NCBI GenBank assembly: GCA_947624255.1
Contig: CANQJO010000003.1
Span: forward strand, 96,852-160,851
DNA length: 64,000 bases
From: an uncultured Ruminococcus sp.
GTDB taxonomy: Bacteria; Bacillota; Clostridia; Oscillospirales; Ruminococcaceae
Direction of reading: 5' to 3'
Position 1 is the stretch's first letter. Each line of letters begins with the position of its first letter. Under the pieces are notes generated by a model that had not been told where the DNA came from, searched no databases, and saw only the letters and a program-made list of their open reading frames with translations. Positions 27,380 to 35,581 of this stretch are shown here, piece after piece. A program made the translations under genes and the position numbers.

Positions 27380-27982
27380 TTACATATCGTTTCTGTTTTC
27401 GAGAGCCTTGAAAAGCGTTACCTCATCAGCATATTCGAGAATACCTCCCACGGGAAGTCCGAATGCCAGACGGCTAACACGCACTCCCAAAGGCTTTAGC
27501 AAATTTGCAACATACATGGCTGTGGCATCTCCCTCAACAGTTGGATTTGTCGCCATGATGACTTCCTCAACACCGCCCTGAGCGATCCTTGATAAAAGCT
27601 CCTTTATACGCAGTCGGTCGGGAGTGATGCCGTCCATCGGAGAGAGCAGTCCGTGAAGTACATGATAAACACCATTGTACTCACGTGTACGCTCAAAAGC
27701 AGAGACATCTTTTGGACTTTCCACCACGCAGATCACACTTCTGTCACGCTGATCGTCATCACATATAGGACAAATATCACGCTCAGTGAGATTCTGACAG
27801 CATTTGCAGCTATGGACGTTCAGCTTGGCGTTCATAAGCGCATCTGCGAATGACCTTACGTCCTCCTCGTTCATAGACATTACGTAATAGGCGAGACGCT
27901 GTGCGGTTTTCATGCCGATTCCGGGCAGGGAGGCGAATTTCTCCGCCAATATTACAAGCGGAAGCGCACTGTGGTCAGCCAT
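27380..27982 (-). CDS. recR: Recombination mediator RecR
   Basis: A 200-aa zinc-finger/TOPRIM protein that loads RecA with RecO/RecF. The helix-hairpin-helix segment LPGIGMKTAQRLAYY, the four-cysteine finger CKCCQNLTERDICPIC and the TOPRIM glutamate in VVESPKD are all visible. Its start overlaps the ebfC stop by one base (TAATG). Gene order dnaX-ebfC-recR is conserved. Confidence 0.96.
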   Translation of the reverse strand: MADHSALPLVILAEKFASLPGIGMKTAQRLAYYVMSMNEEDVRSFADALMNAKLNVHSCKCCQNLTERDICPICDDDQRDRSVICVVESPKDVSAFERTREYNGVYHVLHGLLSPMDGITPDRLRIKELLSRIAQGGVEEVIMATNPTVEGDATAMYVANLLKPLGVRVSRLAFGLPVGGILEYADEVTLFKALENRNDM

Positions 27983-28329
27983 TAAAACAGTCCGGGAAGG
28001 GAAACGCCTCCGGTGATCTTGCTCATTTCCTCTTCGGTCGTAGCGTCAATATTTCCCACAGCTTCGTTTACGGCACTGATGATAAGATCCTGAAGCATTT
28101 CAATATCCTCCGAATCAACGACCTCAGGCTTGATATTCAGGGATTTGATGAGCTTTTTGCCTGAAACGACAACCTCTACAGCTCCGCCGCCGGCAGTTGC
28201 GGAGAATTCTCTGCTTTCGATATCCTCTTGAAGCACAGTGATCTCGTCCTGCATTTTCTGAGCCTGTCTTATCATAGAGTTCATGTTCTGAGCGCCGCCG
28301 CCCATATTCTTTGGTATTCTTGCTTTCAT
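27982..28329 (-). CDS. ebfC: YbaB/EbfC-family nucleoid-associated protein
   Basis: A 115-aa small DNA-binding protein (YaaK in B. subtilis). The start MKARIPKNMGGGAQNMNSMIRQAQKMQ and the core FSATAGGGAVEVVVSGKKLI match the family. AAGGAG precedes the ATG. It is separated from dnaX by 91 bp containing a small ACGGC/GCCGT hairpin. Confidence 0.94.
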   Translation of the reverse strand: MKARIPKNMGGGAQNMNSMIRQAQKMQDEITVLQEDIESREFSATAGGGAVEVVVSGKKLIKSLNIKPEVVDSEDIEMLQDLIISAVNEAVGNIDATTEEEMSKITGGVSLPGLF

Positions 28330-28420
28330 AATTTTAATCTCCTTAAATATTTTTGAGCTTTTCCCGTGAAAATTATTTTCCGGGATAAGCTGCTATATAA
28401 CGGCAAGAGCCGTATAAAGC

Positions 28421-30001
28421 TTATTCAACGTCTGTACTTATGCCGCTGCTTTGTGCTTTTTTGATAAGCTGTTCAGCCATGTTTTTTTGTTCCTCCTCAG
28501 TGGTGGTACATCTGGCACGGATCGCATATTTTTGTCCGAGGACATTATAAATCGCACGTCCCAGTGATATGGCATTCTCCTTGCTGCTTTTCAGCAGCGT
28601 AATAAAGAAGCGGTTTTTCGACTGTATAATAATGACATTTCCGGCAGTAGCAGCGGTCGAGCCTTCAAGGCTTGCGGCAACTGCGGGGTTCAGCCGCTTG
28701 AATTCCTCCAAAACCTCCTCCCACCTGTCACACGGAGTATATTCCTCCGGTTTCATGGAGGTTGTATCCACATTCGGAGTAGGTTCGGCATCAATGGCAG
28801 GGCTTTCTGCCGTGAGTATCTCCTGCTTTTTCGGGGGAGTATTCACTCCTGCAAGCTTATCCTCAAGCATTTTTATTTTATCATAAATTTCAGAATTGTC
28901 AACCACCTGCGGCAAATCAACATTTCCGCATATCCTTATAAGGGACATTTCAAACTCAATACGCCTGTTGAGAACACGATTCATGCGTTCACGGCAATCC
29001 TGAAATGATGTCAGCAGAGCCATTATACGCTCGAGAGAGTTTTTTTCAGCGAGTTTTTTCAGACGTGATATCTCATCGGGAGTACATACCATGAGCTTTT
29101 CCGCAGTTTCGGGAGATGCTGTCAGCAGCATGATATTTCTCAGCTGAGTGATAAGCTCCTCACAAAGCCGCATCAGATCTTTGGACATATCGTACAATGC
29201 TCCGGTGATCGAAAGCGCATTTGCAGCATTGCACTCCGTAACAGCCTCAAGCAGGTCATAGACATACTCTTTTCCGGCGATACCTGCCGTATTTGAGACT
29301 GCCTCAGCGTTTATCTCATCGGCGCAGGCAGAGCATTGGTCAAGGAGCGAAACTGCATCACGCATACCGCCGTCAGCGAGTTTTGCGATCATGGCAGCGC
29401 CGTCCTCAGTGAGTTTCAGATTCTCCCGGGAGGCGATATACAGCAGACGTTTTGCGATATCCTCGGCTTTTATCCTGCGAAAATCATATCTCTGACAGCG
29501 AGAGGCAATAGTTGCCGGAACCTTGTGAATTTCTGTAGTAGCGAGTATGAATTTCACGTAATCCGGAGGCTCTTCCATTATTTTCAGCAGAGCATTGAAC
29601 GCACTGGGCGAAAGCATATGGACCTCATCAATGATGTAGATCTTATACTCTCCACGTTCGGGAGTGTACACCGCACCGTCACGGAGATCACGGATATCGT
29701 CAACACCGTTGTTTGAAGCGGCATCTATCTCAACAATATCGGTAAGAGCGCCGCTGTCGGCATCACGGCATATATCACATTCAAGGCAGGGATTGCCGTT
29801 TTTCATATTGCGGCAGTTCACAGCCTTTGCAAGAATACGTGCGCAGGTCGTTTTTCCCGTACCTCTTGAACCTGTAAAAAGGTAGGCGTGAGCTGTTTTC
29901 CCGTTGATTATCTGATTTCTGAGTGTATCGGTGGTATGCTCCTGAGAGATAACATCATCAAAGGTCATAGGCCGCCATTTTGTATATAAAGCCTTGTACA
30001 T
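28421..30001 (-). CDS. dnaX: DNA polymerase III subunits tau/gamma (clamp loader)
   Basis: A 526-aa clamp-loader ATPase. It begins MYKALYTKWRPMTFDDVISQ, with Walker A GSRGTGKTTCARILAKAVNC, the zinc module CRNMKNGNPCLECDIC, Walker B IYIIDEVHML and the sensor 1 region ATTEIHKVPATIASRCQR. The C-terminal tau part is short, as in other Clostridia. AAGGGTG is found before the ATG. It lies 22 bp after the TPR gene and belongs to the ffs-TPR-dnaX-ebfC-recR group. Confidence 0.96.
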   Translation of the reverse strand: MYKALYTKWRPMTFDDVISQEHTTDTLRNQIINGKTAHAYLFTGSRGTGKTTCARILAKAVNCRNMKNGNPCLECDICRDADSGALTDIVEIDAASNNGVDDIRDLRDGAVYTPERGEYKIYIIDEVHMLSPSAFNALLKIMEEPPDYVKFILATTEIHKVPATIASRCQRYDFRRIKAEDIAKRLLYIASRENLKLTEDGAAMIAKLADGGMRDAVSLLDQCSACADEINAEAVSNTAGIAGKEYVYDLLEAVTECNAANALSITGALYDMSKDLMRLCEELITQLRNIMLLTASPETAEKLMVCTPDEISRLKKLAEKNSLERIMALLTSFQDCRERMNRVLNRRIEFEMSLIRICGNVDLPQVVDNSEIYDKIKMLEDKLAGVNTPPKKQEILTAESPAIDAEPTPNVDTTSMKPEEYTPCDRWEEVLEEFKRLNPAVAASLEGSTAATAGNVIIIQSKNRFFITLLKSSKENAISLGRAIYNVLGQKYAIRARCTTTEEEQKNMAEQLIKKAQSSGISTDVE

Positions 30002-30023
30002 AATTTTAACACCCTTTAGCAGA

Positions 30024-30935
30024 TCAATTTACATTATTTCGATCGTTTTGATCGTTCTGTTCCGGAGCAACGGTCTTTCTAATCTCATCGTAATATTGTT
30101 TGAATCCTTGAAGATCATTTATATTGTTGAGAACAGCTATGCGATAGAGGTTTTTGCTGCGGTCAAGGTCTCCTGTAAGGAGACAGGCTATGGCAGCACC
30201 GCCGGCAGCAACAGCATAATTCTCATGACGCACCAGAGCCTCCTGAAACCATTCGAGAGCTTTTTCACCCTCGTTGAGGTCAAGGTACATACGTCCCACA
30301 TCGGTGCGTATCAGATCGGCAAATTCGTGATCTGTGTCGATCAGACTGTTATAAATTTTCATAGCCGAGTCAACATCACCGTCAGCAGCGAAGCATCTTG
30401 CCGTAAACAGCGGAAGAAGCGGCATATTAAAGCCATTCTCCTTAGCCTTTTCATAGCTCAGCACTGCATTTGGAAAAATTCCCAGAAGGTGGTATGTTCT
30501 TCCACGGTAGAATGAAAGTACGCCTTGTTCCTTTTGCGAGAGCTTATAATTTCCGGTGTCGATCTCTGTGAATATCCGGAGCGCCTCCTTGATATTATTA
30601 TGATGAAACAGATAAAGTCCCTGCTCAAACAATGCGGAGGATCTATTGATATGCGTGAAGCAGTCATCAATGATATCCTCATCGTAGGCATGGAATATTT
30701 TTGTGCCATAGCCGGAGATCTGATTCACCACGCAGACGACATATGATACCAAAAAAATCATAAACCAGCTCATGAGCAGATCATCAAGTGCAATTTCAGT
30801 TCCCATAAACAGATACCAAAACAGCAGTAATATCATTGAAAAGATACCTGTGAAAGCAAACGCATCCATGAGTGATCTTTTCATGCAAAGAAAAACACGT
30901 TTTGTGCGGCGCAGAAGAATTGACAGAAAAAGCAC
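30024..30935 (-). CDS. TPR-repeat membrane protein of unknown function
   Basis: A 303-aa protein with two hydrophobic helices near the N-terminus (about residues 24-44 and 54-72, FTGIFSMILLLFWYLF and WFMIFLVSYVVCVV). About 200 residues of tetratricopeptide-like repeats follow (for example ALFEQGLYLFHHNNIKEALRIF, GVLSFYRGRTYHLLGIFPNAVLSYEKA, DVGRMYLDLNEGEKALEWFQEAL). The frame is open back to 31004, but those codons lie inside the SRP RNA gene. The start is therefore placed at a GTG (30935) with a perfect AGGAGG (30942-30947) 6 nt upstream. The tail is Asn/Asp-rich. No function can be assigned; TPRs suggest protein-protein contact at the membrane. Confidence 0.75.
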   Translation of the reverse strand: MLFLSILLRRTKRVFLCMKRSLMDAFAFTGIFSMILLLFWYLFMGTEIALDDLLMSWFMIFLVSYVVCVVNQISGYGTKIFHAYDEDIIDDCFTHINRSSALFEQGLYLFHHNNIKEALRIFTEIDTGNYKLSQKEQGVLSFYRGRTYHLLGIFPNAVLSYEKAKENGFNMPLLPLFTARCFAADGDVDSAMKIYNSLIDTDHEFADLIRTDVGRMYLDLNEGEKALEWFQEALVRHENYAVAAGGAAIACLLTGDLDRSKNLYRIAVLNNINDLQGFKQYYDEIRKTVAPEQNDQNDRNNVN

Positions 30936-30954
30936 AGCAGACCTCCTCTCGGAC

Positions 30955-31084
30955 AAAAAATTCCGGAACATAGATGTGCAGGCTTGCTGCGGCACACAAA
31001 ACATACCGCTTAATGCTGCTCGGTCTCCCGCCTGACATGGTTCACGGGGTCATGTTGCACAGGGCCCGCACATCTATATTCCGG
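30955..31084 (-). ncRNA. ffs: Signal recognition particle RNA (small bacterial type)
   Basis: Minus-strand RNA of about 122 nt plus a U-tail. The conserved SRP domain IV is at 31015-31036: the internal-loop strands GTCAGG and AGCAGC flank a CGG/CCG stem capped by a GAGA tetraloop. The ends close in a 17-bp helix (CCGGAATATAGATGTGC at 31084-31068 with 30979-30963, one G-U pair). This helix runs straight into a T6 tract (30960-30955), so it may double as the terminator. ffs upstream of dnaX is the usual Firmicute location. The promoter is at 31117-31145. Confidence 0.92.
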
Positions 31085-31116
31085 ATTTAATGAGCAGACA
31101 ATAGTGCTCTTATAAT

Positions 31117-31145
31117 ATTATACCACAGAGAGATGCCATTGTCAA
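31117..31145 (-). promoter_or_regulatory. Consensus promoter of the SRP RNA gene
   Basis: Minus strand TTGACA (31145-31140) and TATAAT (31122-31117), spacer 17 bp, both perfect. Transcription should begin near 31110. Confidence 0.92.
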
Positions 31146-31156
31146 TACTTTTTTCG

Positions 31157-31195
31157 TAAAAAATTGAGGCAGCACGTGTTTGCAGTGCTGCCTCA
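31157..31195 (-). terminator. Intrinsic terminator of the CAP-dockerin gene and recA operon
   Basis: Perfect 11-bp stem TGAGGCAGCAC/GTGCTGCCTCA (31165-31195, 9-nt loop), followed on the minus strand by ATTTTTT. The stem core is of the same GCAGCAC type as the hairpins at 58726 and 62524. Confidence 0.88.
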
Positions 31196-31201
31196 GAAGA
31201 A

Positions 31202-32617
31202 TTATTGCTGTTTCAGCCAGGGTATCATATCATTGATAACTCCGTTAGAGGACAGATATGCGTAATAGCTGAGTATCATCGAGGCATCACGTGAATCTGT
31301 GAGGTAGTTGTTATCCACATCTGCGGCAGCCTTTTGTATTCTTGTGAAAGTGCCCGAGCTGCCTGATGAAAGCTCCGCATATTCGCTGAGTATGGCTGAT
31401 GCGTCCACAGCAGTCACCATTCCGTCAAGATCAACGTCACCGAGCTTTGTCTCATCTGTCAATGCAGTAAGCGAAAGATCCCCGGTTACGGTGAGGGTAT
31501 ATTTCTCGTCAGTTGATACGCTTTTACCGTCAATGAGCCAATTGGTGACATAATGTCCCAATTCGGTAGGTGCGGAAACGGCGAATGTGCTTCCGACAAA
31601 GCGTATATATTTTTTTGTTGAGCCGTCACAATCCACGGTAATGGAGGATATCTCATCCGGAGAGAGTGTAATTTTCGCCGCAGCAGAAGCAAGCTGATAA
31701 TTTTTTGCAGCCGAGCCGGTGAGAACGATACCGGAGACATCAGCGGTTACCTGATCGCCATTGAGTGTGACAGCATCAATATTGAGCTTATCGTAGTCGA
31801 TATCCACATCGTCCCCTTTGATAGAGTTTGCAAGGACACGAGTTTTTTCCGCATAATTTACATCGGTAAGAGTTACAGATCTCTTGCTCACGGTCAGCTT
31901 TTTCTTCACTGAAGCTTCTTCATAAAAATAATTTTCGGGAAGCGTGACAGTTATTTCAGCCGAGCCTGCGCCCTTTATCGTAACAGTGCCGTCGTCCGAG
32001 ACTTCAGCCACATTTTTGTTGCTGCTTGAATATGTGTAATTATTTCCGCCGCTGCCTGAGTTTGATGCAGAGATCTTGAACGGAGTATCGCCGTATGTTT
32101 TGCTGCCGAAGTCTTCGACGGTTATGCTGCGGCGAAATTTTGAATACGTAAAAATCTGCGTCCAGTACCAGCCGTAGTAGCTGCCGGGGATATAGACAAC
32201 GCCTATGCCGATATCCGTGAAATCAGATCTGAGAATATTAGCTCTGTGTCCGGTGGAATTCATCCAATTTTTCATAACGGATTCGGGAGTCGATGCTCCG
32301 GCGGCGATATTCTCTCCCATGCCGAGATATTGAATATTCATTTCTTCAAGGACGGTATAGCAATCCGTACCGTCGGGACGTGTATGTTCAAAGAGCGTAT
32401 TGATCTCCTGTGAGCGTACAGCTGCCGCCTTGCAGAGATCGCTGTTCAGTCTGAGAGGTTCAACGCCGTTTGCGGCACGCTCCTGATTAACGATCTTGAA
32501 AACCTCATTTATGTAGTCTTCATATTGTGATGAAGCGTCTGTTTTTACGGGTGATATCAGCGGCAGAGAAATTACAAAAACGGCGAGACACATCATCAAC
32601 GAAAAAAATCTTTTCAT
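31202..32617 (-). CDS. Secreted CAP-domain protein with C-terminal dockerin
   Basis: A 471-aa exported protein. A signal peptide is at about residues 1-28 (MKRFFSLMMCLAVFVISLPL). A CAP/SCP-like domain covers about residues 33-165, with VNQERAANGVEPLRLN, SQEINTLFEHTRPDGTDCY, GENIAAG and STGHRANILRSDFTDIGIGV. Residues about 170-265 look like a bacterial Ig-like domain, and a repeat-like beta-rich region reaches about 385. The C-terminal dockerin (about 391-462) begins GDVDLDGMVTAVDASAILSE, and its second repeat is DVDNNYLTDSRDASMILSYY. CAP functions in bacteria are mostly unknown. The ATG at 32617 with AAGGTGAT 5 nt upstream is preferred to the GTG at 32626. It is the last gene of a long operon, 11 bp after a DtxR-like regulator. 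Confidence 0.88.
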   Translation of the reverse strand: MKRFFSLMMCLAVFVISLPLISPVKTDASSQYEDYINEVFKIVNQERAANGVEPLRLNSDLCKAAAVRSQEINTLFEHTRPDGTDCYTVLEEMNIQYLGMGENIAAGASTPESVMKNWMNSTGHRANILRSDFTDIGIGVVYIPGSYYGWYWTQIFTYSKFRRSITVEDFGSKTYGDTPFKISASNSGSGGNNYTYSSSNKNVAEVSDDGTVTIKGAGSAEITVTLPENYFYEEASVKKKLTVSKRSVTLTDVNYAEKTRVLANSIKGDDVDIDYDKLNIDAVTLNGDQVTADVSGIVLTGSAAKNYQLASAAAKITLSPDEISSITVDCDGSTKKYIRFVGSTFAVSAPTELGHYVTNWLIDGKSVSTDEKYTLTVTGDLSLTALTDETKLGDVDLDGMVTAVDASAILSEYAELSSGSSGTFTRIQKAAADVDNNYLTDSRDASMILSYYAYLSSNGVINDMIPWLKQQ

Positions 32618-32628
32618 ACAGATCACCT

Positions 32629-33027
32629 TTACTGTTTTTTTTTGTTTTTATTTTTTTTGATAGTTTTCCTGACAATAACTCTCAGGCGTTCGCAGGTTTC
32701 TTCGGGAAATTCCGTAATAAATTTTATTGCCTGAGAGCGAGCCTCCTCCGATGGCAGATGCAGGAATCTGTTGAAGAAAATATAGATCTCTCCATAAGCT
32801 GAGAATATCTCGTCAACAGCTTCAATGCCCTCCGGAGTCAGCACAACGCTGTTGGCAAAATCCTCATAAACGAGTCCGAAGTTAGCCAGACACCGGAGCA
32901 TCTTGCTCACGCTTGGACGGGAAACTCCCAGATATCTTGAGATAGTAACGCACCGTACATACTCATTTGTGTCAGAGAGCTCCTTTATAGCAACAAGATA
33001 TTTTATCTGACCGGCGCAAAGCTTCAT
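32629..33027 (-). CDS. DtxR/MntR-like metal-dependent regulator
   Basis: A 132-aa winged-helix protein. The helix-turn-helix VRCVTISRYLGVSRPSVSKMLRCLANFGLVYED and the following ALTPEG-like turn (VVLTPEGIEAVDEI) match the DtxR/MntR N-terminal domain; a short helical dimerisation region follows. The C-terminus is a run of Lys and Asn encoded by a poly-A-rich stretch. Metal ligands cannot be confirmed by eye. It lies between pgsA and the CAP-dockerin gene, which suggests control of or coupling to the latter, but this is inference. Confidence 0.72.
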   Translation of the reverse strand: MKLCAGQIKYLVAIKELSDTNEYVRCVTISRYLGVSRPSVSKMLRCLANFGLVYEDFANSVVLTPEGIEAVDEIFSAYGEIYIFFNRFLHLPSEEARSQAIKFITEFPEETCERLRVIVRKTIKKNKNKKKQ

Positions 33028-33044
33028 AAAGAATCTCCTTTCGG

Positions 33045-33623
33045 TTATTTATCTGAGTCAATGAGATGCCGGTAGCCTTTGAGATATACTGCTCCGGAAA
33101 TGACCGTCAGAGCGGTTGAGATCCAAATAAGCGCAGGAATTACGATATTATCCACTGCATTAACTGCGCCGGAGGGGAGATCTGCATTAAAATCACCGCA
33201 TACAGTCAGCCGGCAGAGTATTCCCACAATAGTTACCATTGTAAAGGCAGTTTTGAGTTTTCCCCAGATACCGGCTGCGACAACTACGCCGCTGTCAGCC
33301 GCAAGAAGTCTAAGACCGGATACCATGAACTCTCTTGCGATTATTATGATGAGCGGTATCGCACTCATTCTGCCGCATTCCACAAAAACAGTGAGAGCTG
33401 ATATCACCAGCACCTTATCGGCAAGAGGATCGAGGAATTTTCCGAAATTGGTGACGAGATGATGCTTTCTTGCGATATTTCCGTCAAGAGCATCGGTAAT
33501 TGATGCGGCGGCAAATATCAGCAGTGATATCATATAGTGACAGGGGATATCAATATAGAAAAACAGCAGAAAAAACGGTATCAGAAACACTCTCAGGAGC
33601 GTCAGTTTATTTGGCAGATTCAT
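33045..33623 (-). CDS. pgsA: CDP-diacylglycerol-glycerol-3-phosphate 3-phosphatidyltransferase
   Basis: A 192-aa membrane enzyme making phosphatidylglycerophosphate, the first committed step to phosphatidylglycerol. The CDP-alcohol phosphotransferase signature is complete: ALDGNIARKHHLVTNFGKF followed by LDPLADK. About six hydrophobic segments are present. The ATG overlaps the rimO stop by 4 bp. Confidence 0.93.
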   Translation of the reverse strand: MNLPNKLTLLRVFLIPFFLLFFYIDIPCHYMISLLIFAAASITDALDGNIARKHHLVTNFGKFLDPLADKVLVISALTVFVECGRMSAIPLIIIIAREFMVSGLRLLAADSGVVVAAGIWGKLKTAFTMVTIVGILCRLTVCGDFNADLPSGAVNAVDNIVIPALIWISTALTVISGAVYLKGYRHLIDSDK

Positions 33624-34948
33624 TCTATCACCTCACCGATAAGATCGTAGTCAAGAGTGTCGGTTATCCGGACAGTGACGTATTCACCGATGGAAAATTT
33701 CCTGTTTCCGGTAAAGAAAATGATACCGTCAATGTCGGGAGCGTCCATACGTGTTCTGCCGAACCAGCACTCCGCATAGCGGTCGAATCCCTCAACCACG
33801 GTTTCAAGCTCACAGCCCATGAGTTTCTGATTATTTTCCGCACTTATGAGCATTTGCTGCTCCATGAGGATATCCGCCCTGTGTGAGGCAGTCTCCTCAT
33901 CTATCTGATCGGGATACTCTGCCGCTTTAGTGCCCTCCTCCTGAGAATAGGCAAAGCAGCCGAGCCGGTCAAATTTTACCTTGCTGACGAAATCGGCAAG
34001 CTCATTGAACTGCTCCTCAGTTTCGCCGGGGAAACCGGTTATCAGCGTAGTGCGCAGTATGACACCGGGGATCATTTCTCTTATATGGGCAAACAGATCT
34101 TCGAGAGTCTTTCTGCTGCCGTAGCGGTTCATTCTGCGGAGAATATCCTCATTGCAGTGCTGAATGGGAATTTCGAGGTATTTTACCAGTTTTTCCTCTT
34201 GTGCGATGACGGTGAGCAGCTCATCGGTGATGCGTTCGGGATAGCAGTAAAGCGTTCTTATCCAACGCAGACCGGCTATTCTGCAAAGGCGTTTCAGCAG
34301 TTCGGGAAGCCTGCTCTCTCCGTAGAGATCTTCACCGTAGCGTGTTGTATCCTGAGCGACAACGATAAGCTCGGTGACACCGTTTTCCGCAAGAAATTCA
34401 GCTTCTTTTATAAGCTCCTCCATAGGAACGCTTCTGAATTTTCCACGTATCATGGGTATAGCGCAGTAAGTGCAGCAGTTTGAGCAGCCCTCCGCAGCTT
34501 TGAGATATGTAAAGAACGGCAGCGTTGAGATGATGCGTTTTCCGGTGAGTTCAAGCTCTGTTTTCTGAGGAAATGAGATGTATCTTTCTCCGGCGAGTAC
34601 GTGATCGAGAACGTCAATGATATCCTTATCAGCACCGATGCCGACAACAGCATCAGCCTCCGGGAAAAGCTCCGCAGCCTCGTCACGGTATCTTTCCACA
34701 AGGCAGCCTGTAATTACGATTTTTTTAAGCGTGCCATCTTCTTTAAGTTTAACAAGCTCCAGAATATTTTCAATAGCCTCCTCCTTAGCGGACTGTATAA
34801 AGCCGCAGGTATTCACCACGGCGACATCAGCCAGACCGGGTTCAGTCACAAGCTCATAGCCGTGCGCTCTGAGTTTATAGAGCATACGCTCTGAATCTAC
34901 TAAATTTTTCGAGCATCCGAGTGATACCATTCCAACCTTGATAGCCAT
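33620..34948 (-). CDS. rimO: Ribosomal protein S12 methylthiotransferase RimO
   Basis: A 442-aa radical-SAM enzyme that adds a methylthio group to an aspartate of ribosomal protein S12. The N-terminal UPF0004 domain starts VGMVSLGCSKNLVDSERM. The radical SAM cluster is CSNCCTYC (C-x3-C-x2-C), and a TRAM domain ends the protein. The GCSKNLVD motif separates RimO from MiaB. It starts directly after the recX stop. Confidence 0.95.
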   Translation of the reverse strand: MAIKVGMVSLGCSKNLVDSERMLYKLRAHGYELVTEPGLADVAVVNTCGFIQSAKEEAIENILELVKLKEDGTLKKIVITGCLVERYRDEAAELFPEADAVVGIGADKDIIDVLDHVLAGERYISFPQKTELELTGKRIISTLPFFTYLKAAEGCSNCCTYCAIPMIRGKFRSVPMEELIKEAEFLAENGVTELIVVAQDTTRYGEDLYGESRLPELLKRLCRIAGLRWIRTLYCYPERITDELLTVIAQEEKLVKYLEIPIQHCNEDILRRMNRYGSRKTLEDLFAHIREMIPGVILRTTLITGFPGETEEQFNELADFVSKVKFDRLGCFAYSQEEGTKAAEYPDQIDEETASHRADILMEQQMLISAENNQKLMGCELETVVEGFDRYAECWFGRTRMDAPDIDGIIFFTGNRKFSIGEYVTVRITDTLDYDLIGEVIE

Positions 34949-35581
34949 TTAGTCCTCCTCTTCAAGATCGTCGAAATATTGTCTTATGCAGTGGTTGATC
35001 TCTCCGAAATTATACCCCAGCCGTGCAAGAGAGGCTTTTGCCTTTTCGATCTCCCTGCGGTCATGCGGATCTGAGAGTCTGTCCGCATATTTATTATATA
35101 TAAGCTCCATGAGATTTTCCTCAAATACATCGCAGTATTCTTCAAGAGCGTCTTCGATGATATCACGGTCAAGACCTTTCATGTGCATTTCATATTCAGC
35201 CCTTCGTCTGCCGTGTTTTCTTCCCTTTACGAGAGTTCTTGCAAGCTGAGCGGCATACTGTTCATCATTTATCATGCCGAGTTTTTCAAGCTTGTCAACA
35301 ACGGAGGTACACAGCTCCTCATCGTTGTAAGTTTTCATAAGTTTGCCGAACATTTCTTTTCGGGAGTATGCTCTGTAGTCGAGACGGTACAGTGCAAACT
35401 GATATGCTCTCCTGAGATCTGAGGCTTTCAGTATATCCTCCAGTTCATCGCTGCTTATCTGTGAGCCTTTTCTCAAAGCGTGATCGGCGACTATATCTGC
35501 GTGGAGGTAGATTTTTTTCTCCTCGTCAAGCTCTATCTCATATACGGAGCCTTTATATTTGCTAATATCGGATATTATCAT
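34949..35581 (-). CDS. recX: Regulatory protein RecX
   Basis: A 210-aa helical protein that modulates RecA filaments. Three RecX repeats are visible, with [39 protein letters not shown] and [15 protein letters not shown]. Its ATG overlaps the recA stop by 4 bp. A small acidic tail ends the protein. Confidence 0.92.
   Translation of the reverse strand: MIISDISKYKGSVYEIELDEEKKIYLHADIVADHALRKGSQISSDELEDILKASDLRRAYQFALYRLDYRAYSRKEMFGKLMKTYNDEELCTSVVDKLEKLGMINDEQYAAQLARTLVKGRKHGRRRAEYEMHMKGLDRDIIEDALEEYCDVFEENLMELIYNKYADRLSDPHDRREIEKAKASLARLGYNFGEINHCIRQYFDDLEEED

Noticed and set aside
28359..28372. TTTTCCCGTGAAAA, similar to the Noc binding site consensus.
   Set aside because: Only 11 of 14 bases match and such near-matches are expected by chance in AT-rich spacers.
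30936..31004. An N-terminal extension of the TPR protein beginning MFCVPQQACTS.
   Set aside because: Most of these codons lie in the SRP RNA and its terminator; the GTG at 30935 has a perfect ribosome site.
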